Below, piece by piece: positions 52,861-63,058 of a DNA stretch of 64,000 nt. The translations under genes were made by a program, and so were the position numbers. Position 1 is the stretch's first letter, and every line of letters starts with the position of its first letter. Under the pieces are notes generated by a model that made no database searches, was not told where the DNA came from, and saw only the letters and a list, made by a program, of their open reading frames with translations. This DNA is from Cuneatibacter caecimuris (GTDB taxonomy: Bacteria > Bacillota > Clostridia > Lachnospirales > Lachnospiraceae): the NCBI RefSeq assembly GCF_004216775.1, contig NZ_SGXF01000006.1:124001-188000 (forward strand), read 5' to 3'.

Positions 52861-54235
52861 CCGTTCTCTCCTTCAATTCATAAGCCTGATAATCAGGCAT
52901 ATTTCCGTTCTCTTCCTCCAGGCCCAGGATTCCGTACACCAGAGCCTGCCCGCTTGATTTTACAATATGCACCGGGACTTGTAAAGCGGTTTCTGCATCC
53001 TTTTTTGTGAGATCATCCAGAAAAACCTCTTCACCGCTGCGAAACATATTCTCCGGCAGCAGAAGCCGTTCCCCCAGATCCCGTTCTTTCAGCTGGGCGA
53101 TGAGGTCCCGGCCCGTCACCAGCCCGGACACAGTGATCGTCTCCCCGAAAAAATCGTTCCGTATGGCCCGGACCTCCGCCCTGGTGTTGGGATATTTCTT
53201 CCGGATCTTTTCCACAATCTCCTCCAGAAACGGCGCCGCCAGCCTGCCGGTCGCCAGGGTAACTTTGCGCTCCGCCCGGTCTCCGGGAAGAACCCGTATT
53301 GCTTCTTCAGCCTCTTCCAGCAGAAGCCGCACCATGCCCACGCCGTTTTCCAGCTGGATATATCCGTCATAGCGTTCCGCCTCAGGAAGGGGACGTCCTG
53401 CCAGAATATAAAATTCATCGCTGGCCTGGACAAAGTGAATGCCGAAACATTCCATAAAATGCTTCTGCCACTTCTCAATGAGGTCGATGGTCTGCTCCGC
53501 CTGTTCCCTGGTGAAAGGCTCCAAAGGATATAATCCCTTCCTGAATTTGCTGAGCCCCACAGGAACCACCGAAAGGCTCTGCATCTGCGGCACATATTTT
53601 TCCAGCTCAGCGATTGTATATTCCAGTTCCGGACCGTCATTCACCCCGGGGCACAGCACAACCTGACCGTTCATCTCAATGCCGCCCTCATACAGCCTGT
53701 CCAGCTTCTTCAGGGCTGATCCCGCGAAACGGTTATGAAGCATCATGCAGCGCAGCTCCGGGTTCATCGTCTGCACAGAGACATTAATGGGGGATAAATG
53801 GTATTTCACAATCCGTTCCAGATCGTGATCCTTCATATTCGTCAGCGTCACATAGTTCCCCTGCAGAAAGGACAGCCTGGAATCATCATCTTTAAAATAC
53901 AGCGTATCCCGCATCCCCGGAGGCATCTGGTCGATAAAACAGAAAATACATTGATTGGAACAGGATCTATAATCATCCATCAGGCCGTTTTCAAAAACAA
54001 TGCCCAGATCCTCCTCAAACTCTTTTTCTATTTCCAGCTCCCACTCTTCCCCGTCAGCCTTTCTCACCAGCATTAACAGATATTCATCATTAATCAGGTA
54101 ATGATAATCAAAAACATCTTCTATTTCGTTGTCATTGACCGCCAGCACCACATCTCCCGGCTCCAGTTCCAGTTCTTCCGCGATAGATCCCGGTTCAATG
54201 GAAGCGATCACATGGCCTTCCTGCTTTTTCTTCAT
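52853..54235 (-). CDS. DUF512 radical-SAM-like protein with PDZ domain
   Basis: This 460-residue protein starts with a PDZ-like domain ([20 protein letters not shown]; 5-70), then a [18 protein letters not shown] block with CxxxCxxC as in radical SAM enzymes, and a C-terminal DUF512 region (about 200-430). The reaction is unknown. Its place next to der is typical for Clostridia. AGGAGG is 6 nt before the ATG at 54235. Confidence 0.9.
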   Translation of the reverse strand: MKKKQEGHVIASIEPGSIAEELELEPGDVVLAVNDNEIEDVFDYHYLINDEYLLMLVRKADGEEWELEIEKEFEEDLGIVFENGLMDDYRSCSNQCIFCFIDQMPPGMRDTLYFKDDDSRLSFLQGNYVTLTNMKDHDLERIVKYHLSPINVSVQTMNPELRCMMLHNRFAGSALKKLDRLYEGGIEMNGQVVLCPGVNDGPELEYTIAELEKYVPQMQSLSVVPVGLSKFRKGLYPLEPFTREQAEQTIDLIEKWQKHFMECFGIHFVQASDEFYILAGRPLPEAERYDGYIQLENGVGMVRLLLEEAEEAIRVLPGDRAERKVTLATGRLAAPFLEEIVEKIRKKYPNTRAEVRAIRNDFFGETITVSGLVTGRDLIAQLKERDLGERLLLPENMFRSGEEVFLDDLTKKDAETALQVPVHIVKSSGQALVYGILGLEEENGNMPDYQAYELKERTDE

Positions 54236-54320
54236 TATAATCCTCCTGCGTCTTCTGCAGTCTTTACCATTTATTATCATATCAGTTTCCGGAGAATTTG
54301 TCAAAACCTCCTCTTAATGC

Positions 54321-54348
54321 TTGACGGATTGCCGAAAGCTGGTATAAA
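54321..54348 (+). promoter_or_regulatory. Promoter of prs
   Basis: TTGACG (54321-54326) and TATAAA (54343-54348) are 16 nt apart. Confidence 0.75.
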
Positions 54349-54383
54349 ATGTAGCTGTAATGAACTTACCATTGGAGGAAATC

Positions 54384-55574
54384 ATGGCTGAATATACTTT
54401 TGAAGACACTATTCCTGTAGCGCCGCTGAAAATCGCGGCTCTGGAAAGCTGCCGGGAACTGGCAGAAAAGGTCAATGAACACATCATTACTTTCCGCCGT
54501 CACGATGCGGAAGCGCTGAAAAAGAAACAGAAAAGTATTGAATTCCGCGGATACGACGCGGATACCTATCTGATGAACCTGAAATGCTCCCGTTTCGGAT
54601 CGGGGGAGGCAAAGGGGATGCTGATGGAATCCGTTCGGGGCGCGGATGTTTTTGTGATGGCCGACGTAACAAATTACAGCCTCACCTATTCTCTCTGCGG
54701 GCAGATTAACCACATGTCCCCGGACGACCACTATCAGGATATGAAGCGGATCATTGCTACCTCAATGGCTTCTTCTCACAGGGTCAATGTGATTATGCCA
54801 TATTTATACGAAGGCAGACAGCATAAACGCAATCGCAGAGAATCTCTGGACTGCGCCACTGCTCTGGAGGAACTGACCAATATGGGAGTTGCCAACATCA
54901 TCACCTTTGACGCCCATGATCCGAGAGTGCAGAACGCCATCCCTCTCCATGGATTTGATAATTTTACAGCTCCCTATCAGTTCATGCAGACTCTTTTGAG
55001 CAATGACCGTTCCCTGAAAATCGATAAGGAACATCTGATGGTGATCAGCCCTGATGAAGGGGCGATGAACCGTTCTGTCTATTTTGCCAACAACCTTGGC
55101 GTCGATATGGGGATGTTTTATAAACGCCGGGATTATTCCACAGTGATCAACGGCCGCAACCCCATTGTGGCTCATGAATTTCTGGGATCTGACGTATCCG
55201 GAAAAACTGTGATTATTGTGGACGATATGATCGCTTCCGGAGAAAGCATGCTGGATACTGCAAGAGAGCTGAAAGAAAGAAAGGCGGAAAAGGTCATTGT
55301 CTGCTGTACATTCGGCCTGTTCACCGAAGGTTATGAAAAATTTGACCTGTACTATGAAAAAGGATATATCGATTACATTATCACCACAAACCTGAACTAT
55401 CATGAACCGGAGCTGGAAAAGAAGCCCTGGTATCTGGAAGCGGATATGAGTAAGTACCTTGCCGTGATCATCAATACTCTGAACCACGACACTTCCATCG
55501 GAGACGTGCTCAATCCCACCGAACGCATTCAATCCCTCGTTAAACGGTACTGCCAGGGGCTGCCAAGCGATTGA
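54384..55574 (+). CDS. prs: Ribose-phosphate pyrophosphokinase, long atypical form
   Basis: This 396-residue enzyme makes PRPP for purine, pyrimidine, His, Trp and NAD synthesis. It has YEGRQHKRNRRESLDCA, IITFDAHDPRVQNA, ISPDEGAMNRS and the PRPP-binding VIIVDDMIASGESML. It is longer than the usual 315 residues, with extra N-terminal and C-terminal parts found in a Clostridia group. GGAGG is 5 nt before the ATG at 54384. It is monocistronic. Confidence 0.93.
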   Translation: MAEYTFEDTIPVAPLKIAALESCRELAEKVNEHIITFRRHDAEALKKKQKSIEFRGYDADTYLMNLKCSRFGSGEAKGMLMESVRGADVFVMADVTNYSLTYSLCGQINHMSPDDHYQDMKRIIATSMASSHRVNVIMPYLYEGRQHKRNRRESLDCATALEELTNMGVANIITFDAHDPRVQNAIPLHGFDNFTAPYQFMQTLLSNDRSLKIDKEHLMVISPDEGAMNRSVYFANNLGVDMGMFYKRRDYSTVINGRNPIVAHEFLGSDVSGKTVIIVDDMIASGESMLDTARELKERKAEKVIVCCTFGLFTEGYEKFDLYYEKGYIDYIITTNLNYHEPELEKKPWYLEADMSKYLAVIINTLNHDTSIGDVLNPTERIQSLVKRYCQGLPSD

Positions 55575-55597
55575 TTCGATATTGTTCCGCTACAGCA

Positions 55598-55630
55598 AAA
55601 CGCCGGTTTCTAAGACAGAAGCCGGCGTTT
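55598..55630 (+). terminator. Terminator of prs
   Basis: AAACGCCGG and CCGGCGTTT form a 9-bp core stem with an extra TTC/GAA segment in the loop, followed by GTTTATC. Confidence 0.75.
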
Positions 55631-55701
55631 GTTTATCACAAATATTTCTGGACAAAATTCTTATATCAGGAAACTGTACCGCAAAAGCCCTCAATGCTTC
55701 A

Positions 55702-57396
55702 TTATGGATTCCTCAGCTTCTCTGTTACTTCCCAGAACCGCCGTTCCAACTCCTCCTTTTCTTCCGGAGACTTTGCCCGGGCCAGCTGCCCGGCCAGCCG
55801 AGCCTGTTCCAGTTCCAAAAGCAAACGGTCTTCTTCTGTAAGTTTACCTGCCTGGCCAGGTTTTAGATTTCCTCTTCTCTTCTCCGATTCTTCAAATTGT
55901 TCAAGGTTACCATGAAATTTATATATTTTACGATCTCGTATCACCAGCAAGTCATCCGCCGTCCGATTCACCAGTTCTCTGTCATGTGACACATACAGCA
56001 CGGTGCCTTCATAGCTTCGGATCTGTTCCTGCACAGCTTCCATGGACGGCAGATCCAGATAATTGGTGGGCTCATCCAGGAGCAGCACATTAGACGCGGA
56101 CACCAGGAGCATGGCCAGGGCCAGTTTTACTTTTTCTCCTCCGCTGAGTAATCCGGCCGGCTGATTCAGACTTCCTGACGAAAACAATAATCCGTCCAAC
56201 ACGGCCCGCACTGCCGCTTCTGTCTGTACGCTGTTTTCCAGCACGTTATCCAGAACGCTGCGGCGGCGGTTCAGCTCCGCCAGATTCTGTGTCAATATGC
56301 CCAGTCGGGCCTTAGGCACGATCCTGATGGGATTTTCCATATCCTGCAGAGTCTTTGCACCGCCGATTAAACGCAGCAATGTAGTTTTTCCGCACCCGTT
56401 GGGGCCGATAACAGCAGTCTTCCTGCCGTTTGTCACAGAAAAAGATGTATCTGAAAAAATGACTTTTCCTGTGGCTTCATAAGAAAAACTGAGGTGGCTC
56501 GACTGAATTACTCTCTTATTTTCCGGCGGATCAGTACGTTCAAAACACAGGCGGATTTTCAAAGGTTCTCTGGGCTTTTCTCTGACCTCCAGATGGGCGG
56601 CCCGCTTTTCTGCGTTGACAGCTGCCTGATGCATGCTCTTTTGCTTTCCACCATAATTTCTTCCTACAATACAGAGAAAATTCCTCATTCTGGCTTCTTT
56701 GGGGTCCATCCCCCTGGGAACCTTAACCATACGTTGGGCTTTTTTCCTCTTTTCTTCCGCCACCTGTTCCAGCCTGCTCTTTTCCTTTTGATATTCCAGG
56801 TATTCCAGTTCCTTCCGCCTGCGCTCCTCCTGTCTGCTCTGTGCATAATCAGAATAAGAGCCTGAATATTTTCGGATCTCTCCCTCCTCAATTTCCCATA
56901 CAGAACTGCAGATCTGATCCAAAAATGCTCTGTCATGGCTGATACATAAAAATGTCTCGGCCTTACCCAGCAATTCTGTGAGCATTCTGATTCCTTCTAT
57001 ATCCAAATTTGCCGTAGGTTCATCCAGAAAAAGAATATGGCTGGGCCTGCAAAGCGCCCGGGAAAGTTTCAGCCGCATTTCTTCTCCGCCGCTGACTTCC
57101 GTTTGTTTCGCCGCCTCCCTTACCTTCCACAATTTCTCAGCCTCTCCTGGCAGCCCTTCGGCCCAGTCCTCCGTTTCACACTCCTGCCGGCAAAAAGATA
57201 CCGCCCCTTTCCGGACCACCGATCCCTCATCAGGTTCCAGATCTCCGGCCAGCAGCCGCAGCAGCGTGGTTTTTCCGGAGCCGTTGGCTCCTACAATTCC
57301 GATCTTGTCCCCAGTATAGACAGACAGTTCTTCCGCCTTTACAATCAGACGGTCCCCATAAAATTTCTTTAAATTTCTTCCTTCCAGCAATAACAA
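55702..57396 (-). CDS. ABC-F family ATPase (possible ribosomal protection protein)
   Basis: This 564-residue protein has two ABC domains and no membrane segment. Domain 1 has GANGSGKTTLLRLLAGDLEP, a VSGGEEMRLKLSRAL signature and ILFLDEPTANLD. Domain 2 has GPNGCGKTTLL, LSGGEKVKLALAML and LLLDEPTNYLD. The interdomain linker (about 190-270) is long and very basic, and a charged C-terminal tail follows. Antibiotic-resistance ABC-F proteins share these traits, but housekeeping types do as well. TTG at 57396, 8 nt after GGAGG, is the best start. Confidence 0.85.
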   Translation of the reverse strand: MLLLEGRNLKKFYGDRLIVKAEELSVYTGDKIGIVGANGSGKTTLLRLLAGDLEPDEGSVVRKGAVSFCRQECETEDWAEGLPGEAEKLWKVREAAKQTEVSGGEEMRLKLSRALCRPSHILFLDEPTANLDIEGIRMLTELLGKAETFLCISHDRAFLDQICSSVWEIEEGEIRKYSGSYSDYAQSRQEERRRKELEYLEYQKEKSRLEQVAEEKRKKAQRMVKVPRGMDPKEARMRNFLCIVGRNYGGKQKSMHQAAVNAEKRAAHLEVREKPREPLKIRLCFERTDPPENKRVIQSSHLSFSYEATGKVIFSDTSFSVTNGRKTAVIGPNGCGKTTLLRLIGGAKTLQDMENPIRIVPKARLGILTQNLAELNRRRSVLDNVLENSVQTEAAVRAVLDGLLFSSGSLNQPAGLLSGGEKVKLALAMLLVSASNVLLLDEPTNYLDLPSMEAVQEQIRSYEGTVLYVSHDRELVNRTADDLLVIRDRKIYKFHGNLEQFEESEKRRGNLKPGQAGKLTEEDRLLLELEQARLAGQLARAKSPEEKEELERRFWEVTEKLRNP

Positions 57397-57496
57397 AAAA
57401 ATCCCTCCTGCCTGAAAGCCGGAAGAATCTTCAAACGCCATGATGCCGCACAACAGCTCCGTCCTGTCCGTTCCACAGGGCAGGACAAAACATAAA
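57397..57496 (-). promoter_or_regulatory. ABC-F leader with hairpin and possible 20-codon upstream frame
   Basis: The minus strand from 57492 can be read MFCPALWNGQDGAVVRHHGV and stop, covering a GTCCTG/CAGGAC hairpin. ABC-F resistance genes are often controlled by such leader peptides. No clear ribosome-binding site precedes this ATG, so it is only a candidate. Confidence 0.3.
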
Positions 57497-57621
57497 GAAT
57501 CCGGCTCGCCGGACTCGCGCACTGAAGCGCGGTTCCTTTAGGGGCCATATTTCCTTAGCGTGTAGTGCGCATCCCCGGAGGGTTTTGTTTCATAGGAAAC
57601 ACAGCTTCCTATGAAACAAAG
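57497..57621 (-). repeat. Dispersed structured repeat, copy R4
   Basis: Hairpin A is nearly perfect: TTTTGTTTCATAGGAAAC (57583-57600), ACA, then GCTTCCTATGAAACAAAG. ATCCCCGGAGGG and a GAATCCGGC-TC-GCCGGACTC hairpin at the far end match the R1 layout. The middle cruciform is divergent. It lies in the leader of the ABC-F gene. Confidence 0.8.
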
Positions 57622-57786
57622 CAGGCAGGTTTCCCCTGCGCGCTATGGCATGATCCGATTTTCCGGCAGATTTCTGCAATCAAACGAGAACCTCTGTGGT
57701 TCTTATGCATCAATATCAGCTGCCATACTCACCGAATCAACATGTACCAAGCACCTTTCAGGATTACCTGCCCTTTCTTTTTTCTG
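57622..57786 (-). other. Non-coding stretch between AraC and ABC-F genes
   Basis: No reading frame was found. The minus strand has an AGAACC/GGTTCT hairpin followed by CGTTTG, and a GCAGG/CCTGC hairpin next to repeat R4. A -35-like TTGGTA is present, but no convincing promoter was found. It may be the first part of the ABC-F leader. Confidence 0.35.
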
Positions 57787-58626
57787 TTAATTAATATACC
57801 CTCCTTCTTTTATACTGTCAAGAACTTTTCGATTTTCTTCCCGCTTTATTCCCGCTGCCTGCAGAAGACGCCTGTATCTGCCCGGAGGACATCCCTCCCA
57901 TTTTTTAAACTGCCGGCAGAAAAAGCAGGGGTCTCCATAGCCCAGCTTTTCGGCGATTCGTTCCACACTGTCCCCGGAATCCCTCAGCAGCAATTTTGCC
58001 TGATTAATCCTTACGCCAATCACATATTCTGACAGAGGTTTTCCTGCCGTGCCGGCAAATATGCGCCCGAAATAATCAACGGAATATCCAAATTCCATCG
58101 CCAGATCTGCCAATCGGTATTTACCTCCGGGATTCTGCTGAATCCGCCGGCACAAAGCCTGGATCTGGCTGCCCGCCGGAGTCTGAATTCCTCCAGATGC
58201 AAGCCGGTCCTGTCCGGAAATCTCATCTAAAACAGACTGGAGCCAATGTCCGGCTTCCTCCTCCCTGCTCCCGTTCCAGGCATCCAGGATTTTAAATAGA
58301 AGCTGCCTGACAAATTCGAATTCCCGCAGCTGTCGAAACAGCGGAATTTCTTCCTCCAGGCACGCGGGTGTCCCATCTCCTTTTAGAACGTCAAAGTGTA
58401 AGTGGATCACCGTCATGCGGTTCTGGAGATTCTGCCTGCCTATATAATGTCCTCCCGGCCGCAGAAGCATACAAGACCCTTCCGATACCAGAAATTCCTG
58501 ATCCTCTACTGTAAGAACCCCTTCTCCCTGCAGCACTGTCCACAGATCATAATCCGGCAGCGGATACCTGGACGTATCCCACTCCCAGTCTCTTCTGCAC
58601 ACGGTCATGCCACAGGAATGAATCAT
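57787..58626 (-). CDS. AraC family transcriptional regulator
   Basis: This protein of about 279 residues has an N-terminal cupin-type sensor (LLRPGGHYIGRQN region) and a C-terminal AraC domain with RLADLAMEFGYSVDYFGRIF and VERIAEKLGYGDPCFFCRQF. The start is uncertain: ATG codons at 58659 and 58644 are in frame but have poor ribosome-binding sites. It is divergent from the sugar-isomerase-like gene and probably controls it. Confidence 0.85.
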   Translation of the reverse strand: MIHSCGMTVCRRDWEWDTSRYPLPDYDLWTVLQGEGVLTVEDQEFLVSEGSCMLLRPGGHYIGRQNLQNRMTVIHLHFDVLKGDGTPACLEEEIPLFRQLREFEFVRQLLFKILDAWNGSREEEAGHWLQSVLDEISGQDRLASGGIQTPAGSQIQALCRRIQQNPGGKYRLADLAMEFGYSVDYFGRIFAGTAGKPLSEYVIGVRINQAKLLLRDSGDSVERIAEKLGYGDPCFFCRQFKKWEGCPPGRYRRLLQAAGIKREENRKVLDSIKEGGYIN

Positions 58627-58738
58627 AATTTTTCTCTCTTCCATAACGTCATAGTACAATATCTTAACGCAATAATCAATAGTTAACCCGGCGTTTTTCT
58701 AAGATAATAAAATCAGTTTAAAAAAGGAGGTTTCTATT

Positions 58739-60070
58739 GTGAAAACGAAAATCAAATTTGTCCTTCAGGCAAAGCCTGAGAACACCCCCGGCTGGCCCCA
58801 TATCAATTTTAATTACCGGCAGGCCGCGGACCAAATGCTTTCTGTCATGCAGGCCAGGATGCCTGAAGCCTGCTTTGATACCCTGATCACCTCTGACGAG
58901 CAGGGCGCCCGGGACAGTTTTGCGTCTGACCGGGAAAATTATGACGGGCTTGTTCTAATCACCGCAACCAATAACCCCACCCTCTATCATGCTTACTGCG
59001 ATCTGGCGGACACACAGTTTCCCGTCATCATTGCAGATCTACCTCACGGCGGAAGCGGCGCTTTTCTGAACGCCGCAACCAGAGTGTACAAAGAAAATCT
59101 GCCTGTCGGCCTGGTTTCCTCAATGGACTACAGAGATCTTGCCGAGACCGTACAGATTATTGAAGTGCTGAAAGAGCTGAAGGAAAATAAAATACTGATC
59201 GTCAGCGACAATCCTGACAATCCCTTTTTCTCTTCCGCCAAGCGGGAAGGGCTGGAAAAGCACTGGGGTGTGGGATGCGTCATCAAAAACAGCGCCGATG
59301 TATTCAGCCTGTATGACAGCATTCCTCTCGGACAGGCAGAAGCGCTGGCTGACCGTTGGCTGAAAGACTGTATCCGTCCTGTAGAACCCGACCGGGCGGA
59401 AATTGTCCGCAGCGCAAAGCTGTATTATACTCTGGAAAAATTAAAAGAACAGGAGGGATGCTCTGCTGTCACGGTGGATTGCCTCAGCCTTTTTTACGGC
59501 AACAGAATGAAGGCATACCCCTGCCTGGCTTTTTTTGAAATGTTGAACAACAAAGAAGTGGGGATCTGTGAAGCTGATGTGGATTCTGTTCTCTCCGCAC
59601 TGATCTCCCGGTATGGCTTCAACCGCCCCGGCTTTGTGTCTGATCCGGTGATCGATACCTCCAGCGGACAAATCATCTATGACCACTGTGTATGCAGCAG
59701 CCGTATGTCCGGCTATGATGACCCCAGATCCTGTGAATATTATATCCGCAGCCATGCGGAAGACCAGAAAGGCGCGTCTGTTCAGACTTTGCTTCCGCTG
59801 CAGCAGCCTGTCACTACATATCGTTTCAACACAGACTGCCATGCATTCTGCATCCACAGCGGCACTGCTGTAGGCAATGTGGGCCTGGACAGAGGCTGCC
59901 GTACCAAGCTGGCGGCAGAGAGCAATGTGCGCAGCATTATGAAAAACTGGAATATGGATATCTTCGGATGGCACAGAGTGACTGTATATGGGGATTGGAG
60001 GGATAAGCTGATGAACCTGGCCCGCATGAAGGGAATGCGGATTATTGAGGAAGACGAAGGGCGTTTCTGA
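58739..60070 (+). CDS. L-fucose isomerase-like sugar isomerase
   Basis: This 443-residue protein starts with GTG, 8 nt after AAGGAGG. It resembles the FucI/AraA-related isomerases (COG2407 type): ADLPHGGSG, LVSSMDYRD, LAFFEMLNNKEVGICEADVD with the metal Glu in CEAD, and HRVTVYGDWRDKL. It would interconvert an aldose and a ketose using Mn. No kinase, aldolase or transporter gene adjoins it, so the sugar is unknown. Confidence 0.78.
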   Translation: MKTKIKFVLQAKPENTPGWPHINFNYRQAADQMLSVMQARMPEACFDTLITSDEQGARDSFASDRENYDGLVLITATNNPTLYHAYCDLADTQFPVIIADLPHGGSGAFLNAATRVYKENLPVGLVSSMDYRDLAETVQIIEVLKELKENKILIVSDNPDNPFFSSAKREGLEKHWGVGCVIKNSADVFSLYDSIPLGQAEALADRWLKDCIRPVEPDRAEIVRSAKLYYTLEKLKEQEGCSAVTVDCLSLFYGNRMKAYPCLAFFEMLNNKEVGICEADVDSVLSALISRYGFNRPGFVSDPVIDTSSGQIIYDHCVCSSRMSGYDDPRSCEYYIRSHAEDQKGASVQTLLPLQQPVTTYRFNTDCHAFCIHSGTAVGNVGLDRGCRTKLAAESNVRSIMKNWNMDIFGWHRVTVYGDWRDKLMNLARMKGMRIIEEDEGRF

Positions 60071-60089
60071 ACTGCGGTCTTTGCTGTGG

Positions 60090-60276
60090 GGGGGAGGCAC
60101 GGAGAGTCGCGGAGAGGGAGCAGATAAAACTCCTGCGGCTCCATGCCTTACGGCTATAGCCGCCTCCGTTTTATCTGCCCCCTCTCTGCCGGGGTTGCTT
60201 CCGGCCGCTCCGTGCCTTATGGCTATCGACGCATCTGTTTTATCTGCCCCCCTCTGCGGGGGGCTGGCTGCGTGAA
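60090..60276. repeat. 69-bp direct repeat pair with an inverted partial copy
   Basis: Two copies of a 69-bp unit (60139-60207 and 60208-60276) share CTCCRTGCCTTAYGGCTAT and GTTTTATCTGCCCCC. An inverted partial copy precedes them (60090-60138, GGGAGCAGATAAAAC). It fills the gap between the isomerase gene and smpB. Runs of G/C on both flanks suggest a foldable element, but neither a tmRNA nor a protein is evident. Confidence 0.75.
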
Positions 60277-60281
60277 TTTAC

Positions 60282-60749
60282 TCAGCCTAGATTCCTGATT
60301 TTAAATTCTTTTTCTGCTTCTCTTTTCTGGTCTTTTTTGGCGATGTCCTGGCGTTTGTCGTAAAGCTTTTTGCCTTTTGCCAGGGCAATCTGCATTTTTA
60401 CCAGGCTGCCTTTGAAATAGACCTGAAGCGGCACCACAGTATATCCTTTTTCGGCGGATCTGCCGATGAGCTTGTTGATCTCGCTGCGGTGCAGCAGGAG
60501 CTTCCTGGGGCGGAGAGGGTCTTTGTTGAAGATATTGCCTTTTTCATAGGGGCTGATGTGCATGCTATAGACGTACACCTCTCCTTTTTCCAGCCGGATG
60601 AAGGATTCCTTCAGGCTGCAGCGGCCCATCCGCAGGGATTTCACCTCTGTGCCCACCAGCTCCATCCCGGCTTCAAAGGTATCTTCAATAAAATAATCAT
60701 GCCTGGCTTTTTTGTTATTTGCAATCAGTTTTATACTTTCCTTGCCCAT
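60282..60749 (-). CDS. smpB: SsrA-binding protein
   Basis: This 155-residue protein carries tmRNA into stalled ribosomes. It has [20 protein letters not shown], the [20 protein letters not shown] block, [15 protein letters not shown] and the C-terminal [20 protein letters not shown] tail. It follows rnr by 22 nt, the common Firmicutes order. The tmRNA gene itself was not found in the window. Confidence 0.98.
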   Translation of the reverse strand: MGKESIKLIANNKKARHDYFIEDTFEAGMELVGTEVKSLRMGRCSLKESFIRLEKGEVYVYSMHISPYEKGNIFNKDPLRPRKLLLHRSEINKLIGRSAEKGYTVVPLQVYFKGSLVKMQIALAKGKKLYDKRQDIAKKDQKREAEKEFKIRNLG

Positions 60750-60771
60750 ATTTCCAATCCTACCTCCTCTG

Positions 60772-62907
60772 TCAGATCCGGCTGTTAGCCAGCCGGAAAT
60801 CTATGGTCCGCAGAACGGGATCAGCCTGTTCTACAACAATTCTGACCCGCTGGCCCAGCTTGAATTCCCTGCCGCTCATTTCTCCGGTCAGGCTGTAACT
60901 CTCTTCCCGGAACTGATAATAGTCATCCTCCAGGCTGTTCACGTGGACCATGCCCTCCACGGTATTGGGCAGCTCTACATAAAACCCATAGCCGGTCACC
61001 CCGGAAATCACACCTTCCAGTTCTTCGCCCAGATGTCTTGTCATATACTGTGTCTTTTTATATTTTTCCACATCCCGTTCGGCTTCTTCCGCACGGCGCT
61101 CTGTGCTGCTGGACTGCAGCGCCACCCCGGGAAGAATTTTCCGGTAGTGGGCCTGTCTCGCTTCGTTCAGCTCTCCATGCAGGTTTTCCTTGATAATCCT
61201 GTGGATCTGCAAGTCAGGATACCGCCTGATGGGCGAAGTAAAATGGCAGTAGTATTCTGCCGCCAGGCCGAAGTGGCCGTTTCCCTCCACATCATAGCGC
61301 GCCTGCTTCATGGAGCGGAGCATCAGCCTGCTGATCAGCGGTTCTTCCGGGGTATTCTCCACCCGGTCCAGCAGGGCCTGAAGCTTTTTGGGATGGATGC
61401 CCTGCCCGGAAATATGGAGGCTCAGGCCAAAGTTATTGATAAAAGTGGCAAAACTCTGAATCCGGTCTTCATCCGGTTTTTCATGGACTCTGTACAGAAA
61501 CGGCTGCTGCTGCCAGTAATAGTCCTCCGCAATGGTCTCGTTGGCGCTGAGCATAAAGTCTTCGATCAGTTTTGTTGCGGAATTCCGTTCATAGGGTTTT
61601 ATCTGTGTGGGGAAACCTTTTTCATTTAATAAGATTTTGGATTCAGGGAAATCGAAGTCTATGGAGCCCCGCTTTCTCCTGCGTTCCCGGATTAGAGAGG
61701 AAAGCCTCCCCATTCGCAAAAACAGTGGCGTCAACGCTTCATATTCCCGGCATACCTCAGGATCTTCCTCCTCCAGGATCTTCTTCACCGCAGTGTAAGT
61801 CATGCGGCGGTCTGAACGGATCACTGCTTCTGCAATCTCATGGCCCAGCATGGCGCCCTTTTCATCCAGCTCCATGATGCAGCTTAAAACAAGCCGGTCC
61901 ACACCTTCATTCAGAGAGCAAATCCCGTTGGAAAGCCTGGGCGGAAGCATGGGGATCACCCGGTCCACCAGATACACGCTGGTGCCCCTTTTCAGCGCTT
62001 CCCGGTCCAGGGGCGTTCCCTCTTTCACATAGTGGCTCACATCAGCAATATGGACCCCCAGGAAATAGTGGCCGTCTTTTTCTTCCAGCGTCACCGCATC
62101 GTCCAGATCCTTGGCATCCTCGCCGTCAATGGTCACCGTCTGCAGATGCCGGAGATCTTTTCTTCCCTGCAAATCCCGGGGCTCAACCTCTTCTGGTATG
62201 TCCTCCAGCTGCTCCAGAACTTCCGGCGGAAAATCCATGGGAATATCGTAAGCTTTCGCGATGGATAAAATATCTGTGCCGGGATCTGTAATGCTGCCCA
62301 GAATTTCTTTGATTTCTCCCTCTGGGTTTTTCCCCTCCTCTCCGTAAGAAAGGATCTGGGCAACCACCTTCTGGCCGTTCTCCGCATTCATGGATTTCCC
62401 TTCCGGAATAAACAGGTCGGAGGAGAACTTCTGATTGTCCGGAATTACAAATCCATAGTGCCTGCTCTTCTGATAAGTTCCCACAATTTGAGAAACAGCA
62501 TGCTCCAGAATTTTCACGATCCGGCCTTCCGCCCTGCGCTGCCCGGACGCAGGCCTCAGCACCGCGGCCTGCACCAGGTCTCCCGGCATGGCATTTTTTG
62601 TTTCTCCTGCGGGTATAAACAAATCCTGATTCAATTCATCGGATTCCACAAACCCAAAACCTCTGACATTGCTGACAAAACGGCCGTTTATCACTTCCTG
62701 CCCAGGTTTTGTATATTTTCCCCGGGACGACAGGCCGATCTTCCCTTCTGCAACCAGAATATCCAAAACAGTTTTCAGCTCTTCTCTTTTCTCCTTGGGA
62801 ATGCCCAGCAAAATCGCCAGTTCTTTGATTTTCATCGGCCGGTACTGCGGGTCCTTCATCAAAGCCGTCAGCATCTGTTTTCTTTGATTTAATATCTCTT
62901 CTTCCAT
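60772..62907 (-). CDS. rnr: Ribonuclease R
   Basis: This 711-residue 3'-5' exoribonuclease has an N-terminal HTH and cold-shock domains, the RNB catalytic domain with [19 protein letters not shown] and [13 protein letters not shown] (Asp cluster for Mg), and a C-terminal S1 domain (about 625-705, [20 protein letters not shown]). GGAGG precedes the ATG. It pairs with SmpB in trans-translation. A group II intron lies 60 bp upstream. Confidence 0.97.
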   Translation of the reverse strand: MEEEILNQRKQMLTALMKDPQYRPMKIKELAILLGIPKEKREELKTVLDILVAEGKIGLSSRGKYTKPGQEVINGRFVSNVRGFGFVESDELNQDLFIPAGETKNAMPGDLVQAAVLRPASGQRRAEGRIVKILEHAVSQIVGTYQKSRHYGFVIPDNQKFSSDLFIPEGKSMNAENGQKVVAQILSYGEEGKNPEGEIKEILGSITDPGTDILSIAKAYDIPMDFPPEVLEQLEDIPEEVEPRDLQGRKDLRHLQTVTIDGEDAKDLDDAVTLEEKDGHYFLGVHIADVSHYVKEGTPLDREALKRGTSVYLVDRVIPMLPPRLSNGICSLNEGVDRLVLSCIMELDEKGAMLGHEIAEAVIRSDRRMTYTAVKKILEEEDPEVCREYEALTPLFLRMGRLSSLIRERRRKRGSIDFDFPESKILLNEKGFPTQIKPYERNSATKLIEDFMLSANETIAEDYYWQQQPFLYRVHEKPDEDRIQSFATFINNFGLSLHISGQGIHPKKLQALLDRVENTPEEPLISRLMLRSMKQARYDVEGNGHFGLAAEYYCHFTSPIRRYPDLQIHRIIKENLHGELNEARQAHYRKILPGVALQSSSTERRAEEAERDVEKYKKTQYMTRHLGEELEGVISGVTGYGFYVELPNTVEGMVHVNSLEDDYYQFREESYSLTGEMSGREFKLGQRVRIVVEQADPVLRTIDFRLANSRI

Positions 62908-62925
62908 ATTCCTCCAGTCTTTTAT

Positions 62926-62971
62926 TTTCTGTCAGAAAGGGCTTTCTTAAAGGAATTTTCCCTGACAGAAA
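62926..62971 (-). terminator. Inverted repeat between the group II intron and rnr
   Basis: TTTCTGTCAG and CTGACAGAAA form a 10-bp stem with a 26-nt loop just at the intron 3' boundary. On the minus strand it is followed by ATAAAAG, so it is at best a weak terminator. Confidence 0.5.
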
Positions 62972-63017
62972 TCGAGTAGGAGAAATTTCCCATCATTGGG
63001 AAATTTCGACCTCTCAC

Positions 63018-63051
63018 ACCACCGTGCGTACCGTTCGGTACACGGCGGTTC
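63018..63051 (-). ncRNA. Group II intron domain V
   Basis: A 34-nt hairpin with ACCGCCGTG pairing to CACGGTGGT, an inner TACC/GGTA stem and a GAAC loop, right after the maturase stop. Size and shape fit the catalytic domain V. Confidence 0.75.
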
Positions 63052-63058
63052 AATCAAC

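Noticed and set aside
60045-60275. 76-codon frame with an internal peptide repeat (VLSAP...)
   Set aside because: It overlaps the end of the isomerase gene, and the peptide repeat only reflects the 69-bp DNA repeat.
60071-60281. Possible tmRNA next to smpB
   Set aside because: No GGGG-type acceptor stem, tag frame or CCA-proximal T arm could be found; the gap is filled by the 69-bp repeat.
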